64,000 nucleotides of DNA from Flaveria trinervia (lineage: Eukaryota; Streptophyta; Magnoliopsida; Asterales; Asteraceae). Both the position numbers and the translations under genes were made by a program. Position 1 is the stretch's first letter, and each line of letters starts with the position of its first letter. The DNA lies in NCBI GenBank assembly GCA_025506515.1, contig CM046454.1, positions 59,135,313-59,199,312 on the forward strand, in the 5' to 3' direction. Positions 23,823-34,629 of the stretch are shown here, piece by piece. Below the pieces are notes generated by a model, which saw only the letters and a program-made list of their open reading frames with translations, did not search any database and was not told the origin of the DNA.

Positions 23823-24715
23823 TGTTAGGATCAGTGATCTATGTTTGATTGATTAAGCGGAAATCAAACAAAGACTTAGACAATTCACAAGAATACAGTT
23901 GATATTCAAAGTAAGAGCAAACGATTATAGAAAGAATTCTGCAAATCAAATATTTCATTCAATACGCGCTTTCGTGGTGGCAAAATGTCACATTTACAAT
24001 CAGGTCAATCATCCCTATATAAGAACGTCGTGGTGGAACATTCCTTATATAGGAGATGTGACGTCTGCTGATGTCATTTGATAGTGACATCTAACAGAAT
24101 TATTCAGACTACTGAAAGTTAACACAACTACTGAAGATGTCAAAACAGCTGACATCTTCTTACAAAAATACTAAGTGTTACTATCACTACAACTACTGAA
24201 AAGAAACTACTGAAAAGAAACTACTGAAACTACAACGACGGAAGAACATGCTCTTCAGTCGTTTTACAGATACTGAAACATAAAAGAAAACTACTGAAAG
24301 GAAACCATCACAACAACTGAAGAATGCTTCTTCAGCTGTTGTAACAACTCTGAAGGCTTCAGTACTTGTACTTGAACTTCAGCTGTTGTCATCAGCTCAT
24401 GTCTTCAGTCTTTGTACTTCAGCTGTTGATCTTCAGTACTTTGTTCTTCAGCTGTTGATCTTCAGACTTTGGTCTTCAGCTGTTGAAGTCTTCAGTACTT
24501 TAGTCTTCAGCTGTTGAAGTCTTCAGTACTTTAGTCTTCAGCTGTTGATCTTCAGACTTTGGTCTTCAGCTGTTGAAGTCTTCAGTACTTTAGTCTTCAG
24601 TTGTTGAAGTCTTCAGACTTTGTCAAACAGCTGATCAAGTCTTCAGCAGTTGTTGTGATGTCTGTGGGACTTAGAGGTTTTTTTTATGAGGCTCATTGGT
24701 TCTTTTGGTCCAACA
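23823..24715 (-). repeat. Element B 5' LTR
   Basis: 893 bp; on the minus strand it starts TGTTGGACC at 24715 and ends CCTAACA at 23823. It shares the CTTCAG-word minisatellite (about 24370-24640) and paired TATA boxes with the copy at 1-837. Confidence 0.92.
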
Positions 24716-26996
24716 ACCCCACAGGTGATGAACCCACACTAGCAACGGCCCCCACACTGCCAACTCCACCTTCTCACCCCATCACCATTACTTACCAAAG
24801 ATGCCCCAAACGAACCCTGTTCAATCTACTCTAATTGAGCAACTTCTCCTATTCAATCCAAAAGGACTAGAGTGGAACATTGGGCTCCCACTCAGTCTGA
24901 GGGCTCACCATCCTTCATATTTAACCTTAATACGGGTCTTGAGTCTCCTCAATCTTAAAACCATGAGCCCAAAACCTAAGATGAAAGCCCTCAAGGTGAG
25001 TATCTATACTCCTCTGCGCAACCACACCAGAGGCTCATGCCTGTAGACATTGATCAAGGTCGCGGGTGAGTAGGTTTAACTTCTCTATCCTGCACTAACC
25101 TTCTTTTCAAAAGAGATGAAGAGATTATGTCTCTTCATGGCAATGAAGTTGATCTATAAAACTCTCTCAAGATCAACAGAGCCTAGAGAGACCTCTTATC
25201 TCTAGCCACAATCAGCAAAACTTTACTAAGGTGAGTCCCACTAATGTGGAGGGGACTCATGCATATTCAGCTGCCACTACAGAAGGTGCCTTAATGGACC
25301 TTATGTACAGTGCTAACATTTCGGAGACTGAATCTGCGGCAATTATTTTGATGACTCTAAAAGAGACATCATCAAGCAAGGAAACCAGGGTGCCAAGAAA
25401 CCACATCTGGTGGAGAGGCTGAAGGAAGAATGCAACTCATCATCAAAGACCTACTGTCTAAAGTCTCAAATCTTGAATCCAAGGTTAGGACTTTAGAGGA
25501 TAGGTCTGCCACTCAGCAACTTAAGATTGACAATCTCAAGACTCAACTAGCAGAGAAACATATTGAGAGATCTGTTAGGCATGTACCCATTTAGGTCTCT
25601 TTGACCTCTTCCTCTAGCTCATCTAGCTCTCAAGATGATGCTACCAAAAAGGGAGAGAGTGTTTAGAGACAAATACCTTAGGAACCACTAAGCCAAATTT
25701 CAACTTCTAAATACTCGGCTCCCATTGCAACTACCTTTTCTGAGCCATCTCAAGTTATATTACAGATAGACCCATGGATGCTCAAAGATCTCTATAGGTT
25801 CTTCTCTGAGTTCCTACTGAGATCCTCTCTAGATCAGCCTAGCCCTGATGCAACTATGATGTACTTTGGAGCTGAAGAGCTTCAGAGGTTAAGTGCACCG
25901 TCTACCACTGTGGAAGAAGTTAGTCAACCTAAGGTCCAAATGGAACTGAGATTCAATTTGAAGGAGAAATAAGGACTGAAGGCCCAACAACCGAAATAGT
26001 TAGGACAAAAACTGCACACCCTCAAACTTCCGAAGCTGAAGTCAAAGCCTCGGAAGAACAAGCTGAGTCTTCCAAAGCTGAAATGGAAGCTGTAGAAGGA
26101 CTGTTCTCCTTGTCCGCTGATCTAATCATCAAAGATTCAATTCTAGAACTGGCATCTGAGGTGAATAGTGAGGACTTTCTCAATCAACCTCTAGCTCATA
26201 CACCTTCACTGCCTCTCTCATAATCTAAATCCTTTCTCCAAGAACCACCAAAGTCAATCACTTCAAAAGATGATAAAGGAAATAAGAAAATGAATGCGAA
26301 AGAGCATCAGGAAGACGAGAAGATTGAAAAGCTTAAAAGAAAAGGCAATTTTCTAACTGGGAAGTTGTTAGCTGCTAGTCCCAAAGCAGTTGTAGCCAAC
26401 CAGGAGGTAGTCAACAACAAGAAGAGGGTAAAGATCATTGACCAGCTCATCAAGCTTGGAGTTGCTAATGAATACATACTCCTGCTACCATTAAAGGAGT
26501 TGGTGGAACTGGAAAAGGCAACCAGGCTGCAGAATGAACAACAGAAGGAAGCAGCACTGTTGGCCTTAGAGGAAGAAAAAGAAAGAGAACAGTGGGAAGC
26601 TAACATGCAGCTCCAGAGGGAAAGGACAGCTTTCCTAAGCTCTCGAGTTTTCTCTTTTCTAGAACTATCTCCATATAATGATGAGACGATCCTATGGCTC
26701 TTCAACAAAGAGCAAGATCTACTAGAGAAGGAGAGAAAGAAAACTACAAGAGAGAAGTTAAAGGCGAAGAAGAAGAAAGAAGAAGAAGCAAGGGTCACTG
26801 TGACCAAGAAGATAGGTGAGAAAGCCTGGATGAAAGACTATCACCGGGCTCACGGCTTCTCTGGCAGGCAGGTGGCACCTATGTCTGAAAAGACACTTCA
26901 GCGAATTGTCAGTGAAATCAAGGCTGACATTCGTTTGGGCAAAAGGAAAGAGATGTATAGAAGGGTACAGGGGATGACCTTCAAAATGTATTAAAT
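24716..26996 (+). pseudogene. Remnant E: decayed ORF with an intact 234-residue charged C-terminal part
   Basis: This is the DNA into which B inserted. A Pro/Thr-rich start (PTLATAPTLPTPPSHP) and Ser/Glu-rich fragments (SETESAAIILMTLKETSSSK; SEAEVKASEEQAESSKAEME) are broken by many stops. The last part, 26290-26994, is open for 234 residues and rich in Lys and Glu with heptads (LEEEKEREQWEANMQLQRERTAF), predicting a coiled coil, then KTLQRIVSEIKADIRLGKRKEMYRR. Composition and layout resemble the third ORFs of the Copia elements nearby, so I infer a third-ORF remnant of another Sirevirus. No LTR or polypurine tract follows, and direct sequence identity to A-D is not visible. Function unknown. 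Confidence 0.45.
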
Positions 26997-26999
26997 AAG

Positions 27000-29040
27000 A
27001 GTTTTGTTTTCTAATTTCATTATGTATGGGCATATGGGTTGCTAGGTGTGTTGTTCAAAAGGTGTGTTGTTGGTGAGAACACTGAGTAATTCAAATTTAG
27101 ATGATGATTAGACCTTACAATAAAATATTTAACGTGTAACTTTGTACATCTAATAACATAACATAACATAAATATGTATGCAAATCAACCACAAATGATT
27201 AAGAAATGTATTAACCGAAGAAACAAAATCACGTTCTTGATGGTATGAATAATGGCGTCAAAGTTTCATGAATATAGGACGAATATGAGAAGATTTAAAC
27301 TTGAATATGTGACTTCCTTCTAAATAACATGAACTCGAGACTCATGCATAGATCTTGCATTAAGTACCAAATCGCGTTCTTGATGGTATGAATAATGTTG
27401 TTCTAAAACGGTGTAACGTTTTAGTAATTTGAATATATTATCGGTCATGTGCTTTTTCCATCTACGCTTTGATATACAAGGTCAAGCCTCAACAACTTTG
27501 TATGTTTTTATGTATTTAAACACATCAATTCATTTGCCAATGCTAGGCCGCCATCACCTAGTTGTAATAATTTTCATTAATAGTTGAATGCTTTTTTTTA
27601 TAACCATAATTAAATACCTACTATCAAGGCCATGCATAGCATGTATCTACTAGAGTAATCGGTATACAGTGAATTTCTTTGCACATATGTAGATGCATGC
27701 ATGATTTTTTCTAGTGACAATAATATTTTATACAGTGACTCCATTAGTTCTAAATATATATATATATATATATATATAAACCCACAGATCGAAAGAAAAC
27801 CTTCAAGGACACCCAATATTCATAAAGGCTAAGATTTAATTATATTAAATAACTCCATTCATTTTATTAAAAAGTATTATGTTAGAAAAAAATTCTTGAT
27901 GATGAAATGAAAAGTTTTCAAAATTTAAAACTCGTAGGTAACAACTATAATATGTTTTATATTAATTCATAAATACTATTATTTTTATATTGTGTGTATT
28001 TTACATTTTAATGATGATGTTCTCTTTATTATTTTATCATATTATTATAATAGGACCAATCTGACCCGACCCAAACCGACTTGCAAATTTTTATTTATGT
28101 TTTTATAAAATAAAAAATCTAAAAACAATGACTTCACATGAATAAATTCAAGGATGGTGATGAGGATTTAGGCCCCTAGGGCCCTAGCACATTAGATCCA
28201 TAAAAAACTATTGATAATTTATAGAGAAGGTGAGATATAGGTAAATTTTACGGGAGAAATTCTTAGTTATTAAAGAAAAATAATTGCTTGACGTATGGCT
28301 AGGGTCACATTCTCTGATTAGCGTTTGGAGGAAAGTTGAATGTTCTCTTTGCAAGTCCTTTAAAAGTAAATGGAAAGTTGTCAAAAAGTGGGACTGCACT
28401 GTTTATCAATTATTATATGAAAACAAGTCTAGTACGTGAGCTGTTTCCAAAATATTATATAACAAATATAATGAACAAACTATTATGCTAAACTAATATT
28501 TTTTATTAACTATATAGAACAAACGGTGATAGTCATGCAAATTTAGGAAGAATATAGTGACTTAACATATTACCATATACCTATACCTATTGAGGAGTGT
28601 CCATTAGATAGGCTAAATAGAGTATCAAGTATCCAAAAGTGAGTATATTTTTTAATCATAAAGGATGTTACATTAGTAAATTCACGTTTGTTAATAAGAA
28701 GTGGGTCACCATTGGATTACATATCTTAATAAATTATTATTTTGAGAACAAGTCCGTCAAGTTGGCTGTTTCCTAGAAAATTGCATAGCAAACCATAAAG
28801 CAATCAGCTATAATCAATTTGAGTAAATGGATTCATATGTCGCCATAGAAAACCAAAAAAAGTTTCTAGGGTTTCAGAGTTAAATATGGCCCACCACAAA
28901 TGGAAACGCAAGACAGCCTACAATCCACATTCTTTTAACTTTATATAGAATTTCCATGCATGTGTTTACTTCATATAAAGCATGCTTGTGTTGAATATCG
29001 ATCCATATATAGACTCACCCTGCCACATAACTACTTCGTT
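27000..29040. other. AT-rich intergenic DNA
   Basis: No coding frame, RNA gene or transposon end is recognised. It holds an (AT)n microsatellite at 27753-27778 and long A/T runs. Its right end is the presumed promoter region of the kinase gene. Confidence 0.6.
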
Positions 29041-29046
29041 CAGCTC

Positions 29047-29054
29047 TATATAAA
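29047..29054 (+). promoter_or_regulatory. TATA box of the kinase gene
   Basis: TATATAAA in CTCTATATAAAATT lies 94 bp before the ATG at 29141, a normal plant distance for a short 5' UTR. Another AT run (29080-29094) is a simple repeat. Confidence 0.55.
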
Positions 29055-29140
29055 ATTAAACATTCATAATCAATATCAATATATATATATATATACACAC
29101 CTCCATATAACCCAACAACTAGTTCCTTAAATACTCTACA

Positions 29141-31396
29141 ATGACTTCAGCAGAACCAAGTCGCTATTTTTCCCTTGCGGATATTCAATCTGCAACTAGA
29201 AACTTCGATAAACAGCTGATCGTTGGTAAGGGTGGATTCGGTACCGTGTACAAAGGTCAAATTTCTACTCAAGTCGTAGCCATCAAACGGCTAGATTCTA
29301 CATCCATCCAAGGGAATCTGAATTCAGGATCGAAATTGATGTCCTTTTGAAGTTGCGCCACTGTAATTTGGTGTCTCTGGTTGGCTATTGTGATGAACAC
29401 AACGAGAAGATACTTGTGTACCCGTATATGCCCAATGGCAACCTCGATGATCGCCTACATGACAAAGGTGCATATTCTCCTTTAACTTGGGTCACACGGC
29501 TTAAGATAGCCCTAGGTGCTGCACGGGGTTTGGATCACCTACACACAGGTGTAGGCACGGGTCATGCCGTCATTCACCGTGACGTGAAAAGCTCCAACAT
29601 CCTTCTGGATGAAAACATGTCAGCAGTGCTTTCAGATTTTGGGTTATCCAAAATTGGCCCAACTAATCAGCCGGTGTCTTGTATCAATGCGAGCGTTAAA
29701 GGCACATTCGGGTATCTTGCTCCAGAAGTTTACAATACAGGAAAACTAACAAGGAAAACGATGTGTATGCATTTGGGGTTGTATTGCTCGAATTGCTCAC
29801 TGGAAGGCGGGCGCAAGGCGAACAAAATAAGGAGGACCAACATGGTTTGGTTTCATGGGCTGAGAATTGTATAAAGAACAAAATGTTTGATCGGATGGTT
29901 GATCCTAAAATCAAGGGAACCTTTTCGTCTAGCAGGTTTGCAAAAGAGTTCGCTACAATTGCATGTCTTTGTGTTTCTAGTCACCCGGATCAGCGGCCTC
30001 CCATGACCAAGGTGGTGGGCCCTCTTCAGGAATTGCTTGAAAAATCCATCCATGCTTCCGGGTCATCATCAAGAACATCTGGTTTTTCTTGGAAGTTTAA
30101 CATCATGCCTTTTCCTTCCATGACTACAAGAAACTCAGGTAATTATATGAACACTTATGTTTTCGATCTTTACCATCGGATCCATTATTATATGTTAATT
30201 AACCTCTTTTATTCATATTAAATTCTTAGACCAAAGTGGATCAAGTTCGCAAATGAAGCAGCATGAGGATCTGGTGATCAAAGATGTGAAGATGTTCACA
30301 TATGATGATCTGAAACTTGCTACTAGGGGCTTTCGAAACGAAACATGCTTGGGCGAGGGGCGTTATGGGAAGGTTTACAAAGGATGGGTCGATAAGACAA
30401 CGTATTCCCATGCAAGGATGATACTGGATTGCCCATAGCAGTTAAGAAACTTCATCGCTACATACATGTAAGTCTGCAGACTGCAGTAAACTTCTTTTTT
30501 TTTTTTTAATAATATTCAGTTCTTGAAGGAAGTTGGTTTAATTTGAACGAACGTTGACGAATTATAATGAATGCAGCCACATCTGGAATATTGAAAGAAT
30601 TTCATCATCCAAACTTTGTTAAGCTCATAGGAGCCTGCTTTGAAGGTGGAAGCCTCTTCCTAGCGTATGAATTCATGCACAAAGGGAACTTTGAAGATCT
30701 CCTTCACAATGGTAACATTCAACTCCTCCATTGGTTAAGTTACAAAGGTGTAATTTAATGTGTTTTATTATTGAATTTGATGTGTTGTAGGAACTGTCGC
30801 AAGACTTCCATTGCTTACAAAGGTGAAGATTGCAATAGGAATTGCTAGAGCGATTGTTTACATGCAAAAGCCACAATTAGACCCGACACTTTGCGACTCC
30901 AAGCTTAAGAGACATACAATATTGATGCACGAGGTACAAATAACCAAATATAAGCTGATTTCCAACACCTGCTGCTGCTGGTGTTAATTATGTTTAACAT
31001 GTACATGTATAGGCATGCATGAAATATTATTATATTTTACAGGAATTTACGCCAAAGCTTTCAGATTATGATGTTACTTTTATAGTCAACGGTAAATACG
31101 ACAAAGCCTCTCCCGACTTCCATGGGCTGGAATTAGTATTGAAGACAGATCTCTCTGGTTATGAAGTCATATTCGAAGAGGTCATAACAGGGGTACGACT
31201 TGATAATTCTAATGTAGTCAAGATTGATCGTTTCTTCCGTCGTCATGGGAAACAGTCTTTGCGTCATATTGCACAGTTATGTTTTGCAACTTGCAATCAA
31301 GTCGATTCAGAAAACAAAATGATAACAATGTTGGAGCAACATGACAAGTTGATACGAAAGAAACTCAAGATCTGGTTAAGTGATCCAAAAAGCTAG
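29141..31396 (+). CDS. Tandem kinase-pseudokinase gene (five exons, frame breaks as assembled)
   Basis: Inferred exons are 29141-30138, 30230-30467, 30577-30711, 30791-30933 and 31043-31396; introns are GT-AG with matching phases except between exons 2 and 3. Exon 1 encodes a complete receptor-like cytoplasmic kinase domain: GKGGFGTVYKG loop, VVAIKR lysine, IHRDVKSSNILLDE, SDFGLS, YLAPEVYNTGK and FGVVLLELLTGR. Exons 2-5 encode a second domain with GEGRYGKVYKG and IAVKK, but HRD is replaced by LCD, DFG by DYD, and no APE is seen, so it is a pseudokinase. No signal peptide or transmembrane segment is present. Single-base breaks lie near 29312, 29750 and 30405, plus a phase mismatch at exon 3. 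Kinase-pseudokinase fusions include known plant immune receptors; that role here is inference. It is either a recent pseudogene or an intact gene with consensus errors. Confidence 0.78.
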
Positions 31397-32691
31397 GACG
31401 GCTAATTAAATAATGTCTCAAATTTAATATATATATATATAGGCAAGGATCTATAAACACCAACGCTGCTAGCTAATATCAAGATATATGTCATGTTATG
31501 GGTCGTTCTAGTTTTACAAACAAAGCTTAGACAATGAACCCAAGTTATAATTCTCATTTCATAGTACTATTTTCTTCAAATTTTTTACTCTTATTGATTG
31601 TATACTTGTCATTGGAAAAATTCTTAAATATATGAAGTACAAATATATATGAATTACAATAGGTGTTCATTATTACTTTTGAATCATCACGCAGCTTAGA
31701 TTCCACATAATCCATATGATTGCCGGTGGTACTGATTCAATTAGAAGATCCTATGATTTTTTGGACTTTACAATTTCTATCTTATCTTAGAAACTCTTGA
31801 AAATTGATTATACGATCAATTCAAGGTATTTTTTTCTTGGTTCTATACAACTGCTACTTAGTTTTTGAGAAAGTTTTGAAGGATTTATGATTAAAAATGA
31901 AGAACGTTCAATCCTCAAAAATGGTATCCATGCATAAACTCGTGTTGTAACAAATGATACTCTATAATATTAATATCCTCAAAATATTTTAAGGTTTTAA
32001 AAACAGAACAAGGACAACAAATTGTTTTTGTCTTTCTATTTTCTAATGATTTTCTTCAACTACCTTTTTAAAACATTGAACATCCTTCGTATAAATTTAT
32101 GATGAATGCAACTATTTGTACATCTAAGGATCACAATCCATCTTAAAAGTTAAAAAAAAAAGTGATTTAGTTGTATGTAACCGGTAATCGAAGACGGTGG
32201 ATCCTAACCCACTTTTTGAATATTCTATTACGCAAACCCGAAGGAGCATAGGAGAAAACTGCCGATTTTTTCTTAAAAAGTCAAACATGTTAAATACATA
32301 CACATCCTAAAGATATAATATTAAAAAAGCAGTCCTAACGGGGACAATCCAAAAATTATTTCTATTAGATAAAATTTGGATGGGTATACTCTAAAGGTTT
32401 ATCTCTAAATTTATTTACAAGTATTATCTAAACACACATATATGTATACACATAAACATATATACATACGTAAACATGAATACAAATATTAACTAATAGC
32501 ATCTATAAATTTTGTGTAGATATGTAAGAATATTAGCCAATTGCATATCAAGTTTATGTGTTTCTTTAACTAGGCAAAGTATGACAAGTTTGCATATTTT
32601 ACTTTGTACATACTCATCTACAACTTGGTAAGCTGTATCTCTAATTCAATATGACATACACACCACACACACACAACACACACACACACAC

Positions 32692-32738
<47 letters not shown>

Positions 32739-33004
32739 AACATGCATTCATATACATACACATATATATACACATCAATTTACCAAAAAACAAAACAATA
32801 ATAAGCTTTTACCTATAAATAACAAAAGTCAACACTAAAATACATCATTATGTACAATAAAACGAGTAATAACATCAATAGAGAGATTTGTGCCTTAAAG
32901 AGGATTTAAAAGAAACCCGATTTGAAATTCAAACTTAAGAAAACATTTAATTTGTAGGAAATGCTTCAACGAGGAACATGACCATTTTTTGGTTAAAATA
33001 TATA
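31397..33004. other. AT-rich intergenic DNA downstream of the kinase gene
   Basis: No supported gene. It contains the presumed 3' UTR and terminator of the kinase gene and many A/T runs. No transposon terminus was recognised. Confidence 0.6.
32655..32739. repeat. Compound (CA)n-(TA)n microsatellite
   Basis: A run of CA dinucleotides with small interruptions (32655-32692) passes directly into uninterrupted TA dinucleotides (about 32695-32739). Confidence 0.92.
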
Positions 33005-33285
33005 GTATTAAGAGGCGGTTTAAAACCGCACCTAAAGATAACATAAGGGGCGGTTATAATACCCGCCCCTATAGGTATTCATTAAATTTTAATCAGGACA
33101 TAAAGGGAGCTTTAGAACTACCCATAAAAGGTAGCATAAAGGGTGGTCATAATACCGCCGCTAGATGTAACATCAGGGGCAGTTTCGCTCAATTTGTACT
33201 CACTAAATTTTCTAAAGGCTATAAGGGGCGGTTTTTTAGACTACCTGTACCTTCAAAAAAATTAGGTCCCGCCCTACTTGCCTCT
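33005..33285 (-). mobile_element. Subterminal part of a CACTA-like DNA transposon
   Basis: Several degenerate copies of AGGGGCGGTT and its complement AACCGCCCCT occur (33010, 33047, 33070, 33140, 33175, 33224), some as hairpins. Such GC-rich subterminal repeats are typical of plant CACTA elements. The true end lies at 39005-39022, separated by insertion of element C. The opposite end was not found. Confidence 0.55.
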
Positions 33286-34000
33286 TGTTGGACCAAAAGA
33301 ACCAATGAGCCTGATCAGAGAAACCTCTAAGTCCCACAGGACATCACAACAGCTGAAGAAGACCTGATCAGCTGTTCTACAAAGTCTGAAGAATACAACT
33401 GCTGAAGTATTTCTGAAGTACTGAAGACAAAGACTGAGACAACAGCTGAAGATCTAAAGTCTGAAGACTTCAACAAGTACTGAAGACAAAGACTGAAGAT
33501 CAACAGCTGAAAGACAAAGTCTGATGTTCAAGTACTGAAGACATCAGCTAATGTTAACAGCTGATGACAACAGCTGAAGAGGGCTTCTTCAGTTGTTGTG
33601 ATGGTTTTTCTTCATCAGTAGTTTTCTTTCCTTTCAGTAGTTGATTACTTTTCAGTAGTTTTATTTCCTTTTCAGTACTTGTAAACAACTGAAGAGGTTG
33701 TTCTTCAGTTGTTGTAGTATCAGTAGTTTTATGTTTTTCAGTAGTTGTAAATAAGATGTTTAACACTTAGGAACATTTGTAAGAAGATGTCAGTTGTTGA
33801 CATCTTCAGTAGTTGTTAAACATCAGTAGTTATAAAACGGTACATGTCACTTTCAAGTGACATCAGCCTACGTCACTCTTTCCTTTATAAGGAAGGATGA
33901 CTCACCTGTATCGTGCCTTTGAGGCCGACAATCTTAATGCAATATTCTTTTGTTGGATATTTCTCTCTCTATAACAAAATTCTTTTATCGCTTTATATCG
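33286..34000 (+). repeat. Element C 5' LTR, cut by the gap
   Basis: 715 bp are present; the last 85-90 bp seen in the 3' LTR (38918-39004) are missing. It contains a TTTATAAGG box near 33891 and the usual CTGAAGACAAAG word repeats. Confidence 0.92.
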
Positions 34001-34100
34001 NNNNNNNNNNNNNNNNNNNNNNNNNNNNNNNNNNNNNNNNNNNNNNNNNNNNNNNNNNNNNNNNNNNNNNNNNNNNNNNNNNNNNNNNNNNNNNNNNNNN
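34001..34100. other. Assembly gap (100 N)
   Basis: Exactly 100 Ns, the conventional placeholder for a gap of unknown size. The flanks show it covers the end of the LTR and probably the whole gag-pol of element C. Confidence 0.99.
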
Positions 34101-34530
34101 ACAACTACTGATGAGTACTCTCTCTTCAGTAGTTCACAAACTGCTGTGTTTCTTCATAACAACTGAAGCAATACCTTGTCTTCAGTAGTTTCACAACTAC
34201 TGATGACTAACACCAAGTCTTCAGTTGTTTACAACAACTGATGGCACAACCAGGGTCTTCAGTAGTTTCACAACTACTGATGACTAATACCAAGTCCTCA
34301 GTTGTTTCAACATCTGAAGTCCAATTTGTCTTCAGTAGTTTTTAAAACTACTGATGCCTAAATCAGAGACTTCAGTTGTGTTTCAACGTCTGATTGTAAA
34401 CACCATGTCTTCAGTTGTTTTATAACTGCTGACCACACCAATACCATCAGTCGTTTCAAACCTCTGAAAGTTAATACCACGTCATCAGTTGTTTCAAATA
34501 CTGATGACTAACACCAAAACCTTCAGTCGT
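34101..34530 (+). repeat. Hairpin array between pol and the third ORF (C)
   Basis: Unit starts near 34127, 34182, 34221, 34259, 34298 and 34332 give mostly 34-39-bp spacing. The clearest hairpins are TCAGTAGTT/AACTACTGA at 34182 and TCAGTTGTT/AACAACTGA at 34221, alternating as in B. Confidence 0.8.
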
Positions 34531-34546
34531 TTCATAACCCGTACCC

Positions 34547-34553
34547 TATATAA
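34547..34553 (+). promoter_or_regulatory. TATA box before the third ORF (C)
   Basis: A canonical TATATAA in ACCCTATATAATC, 83 bp before the ATG at 34630 and just after the hairpin array. It is the strongest of the four third-ORF TATA candidates. Confidence 0.55.
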
Positions 34554-34629
34554 TCTGATCCCTCTTTCAGAGTTTTTATTCTTTACGACCCTAAATTTCA
34601 AAAGCTCTGAAAACCTTTCACCTTCATTA

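Larger units (their letters stand above)
1..24715 (-). mobile_element. Element B: Sirevirus-like Ty1/Copia retrotransposon, interrupted by element A
   Basis: Read on the minus strand the order is 5' LTR (24715-23823), tRNA-Met primer site, gag, protease, integrase, reverse transcriptase, RNase H, hairpin array, third ORF, polypurine tract (852-838) and 3' LTR (837 to beyond base 1). Integrase before reverse transcriptase makes it Copia. The extra ORF after pol and the GGTTCAGGGGGAG tract fit the Sirevirus lineage. Element A (3777-16320) lies inside its third ORF; the flanks 16321 and 3776 are adjoining parts of that ORF when compared with A's own copy near 12480. Coding parts are broken by frameshifts and a 275-bp deletion in reverse transcriptase, so it is non-autonomous. 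The window starts about 70 bp inside its 3' LTR. Confidence 0.93.

Noticed and set aside
26307..26807. 166-residue minus-strand frame rich in Ser, Phe and Leu
   Set aside because: It is the mirror of the Lys/Glu-rich coiled-coil ORF on the plus strand.
32989..33330. 113-residue plus-strand frame
   Set aside because: It spans the CACTA-like subterminal repeats and runs into the LTR of element C; no conserved motif.
33913..34188. Open frame running through the N gap
   Set aside because: The Ns are translated as unknown residues; the frame is an artefact of the gap.
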